This document shows positions 7,694 to 9,166 of a stretch of DNA of 9,166 bases, piece after piece. The notes below the pieces were generated by a model that was not told the origin of the DNA, did no database searches, and worked only from the letters and a program-made list of their open reading frames with translations. The translations under genes and the position numbers were made by a program. The stretch comes from JAWXVE01 sp044425555. Its GTDB lineage: Bacteria > Bacillota > Clostridia > Lachnospirales > Lachnospiraceae. Positions within the stretch are counted from its first letter, which is position 1. Each line of letters starts with the position of its first letter. The DNA is taken from contig JAWXVF010000107.1 of assembly GCA_044425555.1 (NCBI GenBank), positions 1 through 9,166 on the forward strand, given 5' to 3'.

Positions 7694-7743
7694 GTGCAAA
7701 TATTCAGTATCATAAGCTAGATTTTAGCATAAAATAATACTGT
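7618..7743 (+). repeat. 126-bp direct repeat A, decayed spoIVB 3' end plus downstream DNA
   Basis: It aligns without gaps to 8656-8781. The shared part encodes L-V-N-D-P-T-R-G-Y-G-I-F-I-E-N-M-L-E-T-A-E-S and a TAG stop (7691-7693), then continues into non-coding DNA to AATACTGT. The codons before L-V-N-D-P are not recognisable as spoIVB here, so this copy cannot encode the protease active site. Confidence 0.85.
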
Positions 7744-7762
7744 ACTAGTAGATAAAGGTTCA

Positions 7763-7791
7763 TTGACAGTATTTTAGCTGCATGTTATACT
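7763..7791 (+). promoter_or_regulatory. Strong extended -10 sigma-A promoter for the antitoxin RNA
   Basis: TTGACA (7763-7768) and TATACT (7786-7791) are separated by 17 bp, and TGT at 7783-7785 adds an extended -10 (TGn) element. Transcription should start near 7797-7801, just before a hairpin and the three-repeat array. A strong promoter ahead of repeats is typical of type III antitoxins. Confidence 0.8.
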
Positions 7792-7818
7792 ACTGGTATA
7801 GAAACAGGGAACTGTTTC

Positions 7819-7942
7819 GTATTGCCTACTTGCTGGCGCAATAAATAAGCAGTTTGAGTGAATACGCCTACTGTTTGGCGTGATAAATAAGCAGTTTGAT
7901 TTCAATACGCTTACTGTTCGGCGTGATAAATTGACAGTTTGA
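7819..7942 (+). repeat. Three imperfect tandem repeats of 42-43 bp
   Basis: Units run at about 7819-7857, 7861-7899 and 7904-7942. The offset is 42 bp between the first and second and 43 bp between the second and third. Conserved blocks are the hairpin (TACGCC..GGCGTGATAAAT in units 2 and 3), ATAAAT and CAGTTTGA. These are the repeats of the putative antitoxin RNA. Confidence 0.9.
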
Positions 7943-7968
7943 AGAAACTCCTTTTTAGGAGTTTTTTC
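7941..7968 (+). terminator. Attenuator-type terminator between antitoxin repeats and toxin
   Basis: GAAGAAACTCC (7941-7951) pairs with GGAGTTTTTTC (7958-7968) over 11 positions with one G-T wobble and a TTTTTA loop. The 3' arm carries a T-run, making it a rho-independent terminator. Leaky read-through would set the ratio of antitoxin RNA to toxin mRNA. CTCCTT (7948-7953) can also pair with AAGGAG of the downstream ribosome binding site, giving an alternative fold that hides it. Confidence 0.8.
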
Positions 7969-7986
7969 TTTCATAAGGAGGAACTT

Positions 7987-8466
7987 ATGTTAGAAAATGG
8001 TTTTTATAAAGTGAAGCAAGAATACATAGAGCTTATACGTGAAGTAGGAGGTGTTTATAAAGATGCCAAAGAACGTCCTATTTTCTGTTGTGTTGAAGAT
8101 AAATATATAAAAGGTCTTTACTGGGCTATTCCTACGAGTGATTTATCACATAGAAGCACAGATCAAATTGAAAAAATAGAAAAATGGTGTTCGCTTAATG
8201 AGCGAGATATTAGATGGTCATATTATTATATTGGACATACTAATAGACCAGCATTATATAGAATTAGTAGTTGCTTTCCAATTACAGAAAAATATGTAGA
8301 AGGTCCATATACATCGAATGGTCATCATTTGGTATTACAGCGAAAGAAAGACATAGAAATCATACGAAAAAAACTTTCGAGAATTTTATTGACAGAAAAT
8401 AGAACACCTAATAAATTTGAACAATGTATTACCAGCATCAAGAATAGATTAATTCAAGAATTATAA
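7987..8466 (+). CDS. Putative type III toxin, ToxN/CptN-like endoribonuclease
   Basis: This is a 159-residue soluble protein. AAGGAGG (7975-7981) lies 5 nt before the ATG at 7987, which is preferred over the in-frame ATG at 7939 because that one lies inside the last antitoxin repeat. The N-terminal pattern (G-F-Y-K-V-K-x-E-Y-I, then R-P-I-F-C-C-V-E and G-L-Y-W-A-I-P-T-S) resembles, as I recall them, the small beta-barrel ToxN/AbiQ/CptN-type toxins. These are sequence-specific RNases that cut their own repeat RNA and cellular mRNAs. Conserved-looking polar positions include S-H-R-S, Y-Y-I-G-H-T-N-R-P and the H-H-L-V-L stretch. The context is the stronger argument: strong promoter, three repeats and an attenuator directly upstream. 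It may confer phage defence by abortive infection or stabilise the mobile element; both are known roles of the class. The family name rests on memory, so the subgroup is uncertain. Confidence 0.7.
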   Translation: MLENGFYKVKQEYIELIREVGGVYKDAKERPIFCCVEDKYIKGLYWAIPTSDLSHRSTDQIEKIEKWCSLNERDIRWSYYYIGHTNRPALYRISSCFPITEKYVEGPYTSNGHHLVLQRKKDIEIIRKKLSRILLTENRTPNKFEQCITSIKNRLIQEL

Positions 8467-8572
8467 AATTATTATATCTTTATATCTGAAATGTCATTCC
8501 TAATTTCGAGGAAGTTCGACATAAAACACCCTAAAATAGAGAATGTTATTAAAAAGTGTTGTCCTTTACTAT

Positions 8573-8589
8573 ACGAAACGCAGTTTCGT
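8573..8589. repeat. Perfect 7-bp inverted repeat next to the spoIVB junction
   Basis: ACGAAAC (8573-8579) and GTTTCGT (8583-8589) flank a GCA spacer, 10-14 bp before the point where spoIVB sequence begins. The symmetry and position fit an arm of an attachment site bound by a recombinase subunit. There is no T-run, so it is not a terminator. Confidence 0.5.
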
Positions 8590-8591
8590 TT

Positions 8592-8612
8592 ACATAAGCG
8601 TGAGTGGGGCGC
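8592..8612. other. Putative right attachment junction (attR) within spoIVB
   Basis: To the right of about 8600 the DNA is recognisable spoIVB; to the left it is unrelated and reads through in frame only as non-family sequence. The codon before the active-site serine is GTG where the family usually has methionine (G-M-S-G-A/S-P), so the crossover lies near TGAGTGG (8601-8607). Serine recombinases often target such conserved coding motifs. The left junction is outside the window. Confidence 0.55.
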
Positions 8613-8731
8613 CGATTGTGCAAAATGGGAAGCTTATCGGGGCGGTGACACATGTGCTTGTGAATGATCCTACCCGTGGTTACGGAATTTTTATAGAGAA
8701 TATGTTGGAGACGGCGGAGAGTGTGGAATAG
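8603..8731 (+). pseudogene. spoIVB: 3' fragment of spoIVB (SpoIVB sporulation serine peptidase, S55), cut at the active site
   Basis: The 42 codons S-G-A-P-I-V-Q-N-G-K-L-I-G-A-V-T-H-V-L-V-N-D-P-T-R-G-Y-G and on to the TAG at 8729-8731 are the C-terminal end of SpoIVB. That protease is secreted into the intermembrane space of the forespore and triggers pro-sigma-K processing. The first residue kept is the catalytic serine of the G-M-S-G-S/A-P motif; the PDZ domain and the rest of the protease are missing. No ribosome binding site or credible start precedes it, so it is the displaced 3' part of a gene split by insertion. The 5' part should lie beyond the left end of the window. If the element carries its own replacement 3' end there, the gene could still be intact. 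Confidence 0.85.
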
Positions 8732-8781
8732 ATATGAATAATAGGTATCAAGTACTTGATTTTAGCATAAAATAATACTGT
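8656..8781 (+). repeat. 126-bp direct repeat B (spoIVB 3' end and downstream DNA)
   Basis: This is the second copy of the repeat at 7618-7743, 1038 bp away and ungapped. It is in its native setting, preceded by the rest of the spoIVB 3' fragment. Recombination between the copies would remove the whole toxin-antitoxin locus. Confidence 0.85.
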
Positions 8782-8801
8782 GTCAGCAGTCTAGGATAAA
8801 C
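8782..8801 (+). repeat. 20-bp direct repeat, left copy
   Basis: GTCAGCAGTCTAGGATAAAC matches 9037-9056 at 19 of 20 positions. It covers the flank and the first half of the left terminal inverted repeat, so the similarity extends further than a simple target duplication would. Confidence 0.75.
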
Positions 8802-9037
8802 GCATCAATTCTATTGTGTGTGTAGGAAGATTTATTTGATGTAAAAACCGGAATTGTCAGACAATTATAATTTTATTTTTGTAAAACAGTAACGAAAACT
8901 ACTTGATTTTATTCTACAGTGAGTAAATTTTATTTAAAATCATAATATGTAATACATTTTCTTAGAAAAAATGGTATAGAAAAACTAAAATCAAAATGTC
9001 AATAGGTTTTATAAAAAAATTGATGCGTTTGTCCTAG
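8791..9037. mobile_element. MITE-like element with 20-bp terminal inverted repeats
   Basis: CTAGGATAAACGCATCAATT (8791-8810) and AATTGATGCGTTTGTCCTAG (9018-9037) are inverted repeats with one mismatch. They bound 247 bp of AT-rich DNA with no gene. GTCAGCAGTC flanks both sides (8782-8791 and 9037-9046), like a target duplication. Inside is a perfect hairpin, AATTGTC/GACAATT (8852-8866), followed by a T-rich run. It has no transposase and would need one supplied from elsewhere. Confidence 0.6.
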
Positions 9038-9056
9038 TCAGCAGTCCAGGATAAAC
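9037..9056 (+). repeat. 20-bp direct repeat, right copy
   Basis: GTCAGCAGTCCAGGATAAAC lies just outside the right terminal inverted repeat. With the two inverted arms, AGGA(T/C)AAAC occurs three times around this element. Confidence 0.75.
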
Positions 9057-9090
9057 TTATAAAATTACAAAAATATTAAGAAAACTAAAA

Positions 9091-9120
9091 TTTCCAGTTT
9101 TTCTTCAGATGTGCTATACT
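9091..9120 (+). promoter_or_regulatory. Likely promoter of the gene starting at 9157
   Basis: TATACT (9115-9120) is preceded by TGC, an extended -10. A weak -35 (TTTCCA, 9091-9096) lies 18 bp upstream. The -10 ends 36 bp before the ATG. No Spo0A box or sigma-H consensus is obvious. Confidence 0.5.
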
Positions 9121-9156
9121 TGTGTAATAAAGTATGTAACAGTTCGGGAGGGAAAT

Positions 9157-9166
9157 ATGGCGAAAA
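9157..9166 (+). CDS. Start of a gene cut by the window end, possibly spo0A
   Basis: ATGGCGAAAA follows GGGAGGG (9146-9152) by 4 nt and an extended -10 promoter. Only M-A-K is visible. In most spore formers spo0A, the master regulator of sporulation, lies directly downstream of spoIVB in the same orientation, so spo0A is the best guess. The identity rests on gene order alone. Confidence 0.5.

Larger units (their letters stand above)
7798..7968 (+). ncRNA. Putative type III antitoxin RNA: 5' hairpin, three pseudoknot repeats, terminator
   Basis: The predicted RNA opens with a perfect 7-bp hairpin, GAAACAG (7801-7807) and CTGTTTC (7812-7818), closed by a GGAA tetraloop of the GNRA class. Three 42-43 nt units follow, with the shared element CAGTTTGA ending at 7857, 7899 and 7942. 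Each unit can form an H-type pseudoknot. In unit 2, stem 1 is ACGCC/GGCGT (7864-7868, 7877-7881), and the loop ACTGTTT (7870-7876) pairs with AAGCAGT (7889-7895). Unit 3 keeps stem 1 through a T-G wobble and pairs ACTGT (7913-7917) with ACAGT (7934-7938). Unit 1 pairs ATTGC with GCAAT and its loop with AGCAGT (7848-7853), with one bulge. In known type III systems the toxin cuts such repeats and is bound and inhibited by them; that is family knowledge. The assignment here is inferred from layout and folding. Confidence 0.75.

Noticed and set aside
7381..7713. 110-residue minus-strand frame
   Set aside because: It runs antisense over three identified relics (IS3 orfA, recombinase fragment, spoIVB 3' copy) and has no ribosome binding site or recognisable family.
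7819..7942. CRISPR array
   Set aside because: Three repeats with period 42-43 have no unique spacers; the sequence between conserved blocks is itself repeated and there are no cas genes.
7774..7974. 66-residue open frame on the minus strand across the repeat array
   Set aside because: It is an antisense shadow of the three repeats; its repeated peptide arises from the repeat DNA, and it has no ribosome binding site. The plus-strand promoter and folding explain the region better.
7939..7986. Upstream in-frame ATG at 7939 as the toxin start
   Set aside because: It lies in the last antitoxin repeat, has no ribosome binding site, and the hairpin at 7941-7968 would be translated; the ATG at 7987 has a near-perfect AAGGAGG.
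8497..8513. Terminator after the toxin gene (TTCCT/AGGAA hairpin)
   Set aside because: The stem is only 5 bp and is not followed by a T-run.
8543..8602. The ATG at 8543 as the start of an intact short protein
   Set aside because: The 20 codons before S-G-A-P are not spoIVB-like and lack a ribosome binding site; the frame is an accidental extension of a 3' gene fragment into element DNA.

Overview
The window is AT-rich DNA from a spore-forming, low-GC Firmicute, most likely a Clostridia or Lachnospiraceae-type genome. Three things point there: tandem large serine recombinases, strong AGGAGG-type ribosome binding sites, and a 3' fragment of the sporulation protease gene spoIVB. A gene start beginning M-A-K lies downstream of that fragment, where spo0A sits in many spore formers. 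Only 10 nt of that gene are inside the window, so spo0A is an inference from position.

Layout. Positions 1-4281 hold three overlapping large serine recombinase genes on the plus strand. The first lacks its catalytic domain; the second and third have it. Positions 4282-4672 hold 19-bp tandem repeats and a decayed IS3-type orfA, then a near-consensus promoter. Positions 4673-6344 hold a translationally coupled two-gene operon of unrecognised function. Its second protein opens with a motif pattern like the catalytic loop and DFG motif of ABC1/UbiB-type kinases. A perfect 23-bp inverted repeat at 6321-6380 separates it from a convergent gene (6379-6975, minus) whose C-terminus looks like sigma-70 region 4.

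Positions 7275-7743 are a graveyard. It contains a second, different IS3-type orfA remnant, a 52-bp piece almost identical to the third recombinase, and a decayed copy of the spoIVB 3' end. Positions 7763-8466 look like a complete type III toxin-antitoxin locus: an extended -10 promoter, a 5' hairpin with a GGAA loop, three 42-43 bp repeats each able to fold as an H-type pseudoknot, a terminator-like attenuator, and a 159-residue protein that resembles the ToxN/CptN-type toxins.

At about 8600 the sequence changes abruptly into the 3' end of spoIVB, starting at the active-site serine motif (S-G-A-P). This looks like the right attachment junction of the mobile element. A 126-bp direct repeat (7618-7743 and 8656-8781) brackets the toxin-antitoxin locus. 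A MITE-like element with 20-bp terminal inverted repeats (8791-9037) lies between spoIVB and the last gene.

Interpretation: the window is the right-hand part of a composite integrative element, or stacked elements, inserted into spoIVB. The recombinases provide mobility, and the toxin-antitoxin locus and the unknown two-gene operon are cargo. The left end and the 5' part of spoIVB are outside the window, so whether excision restores spoIVB cannot be decided here.
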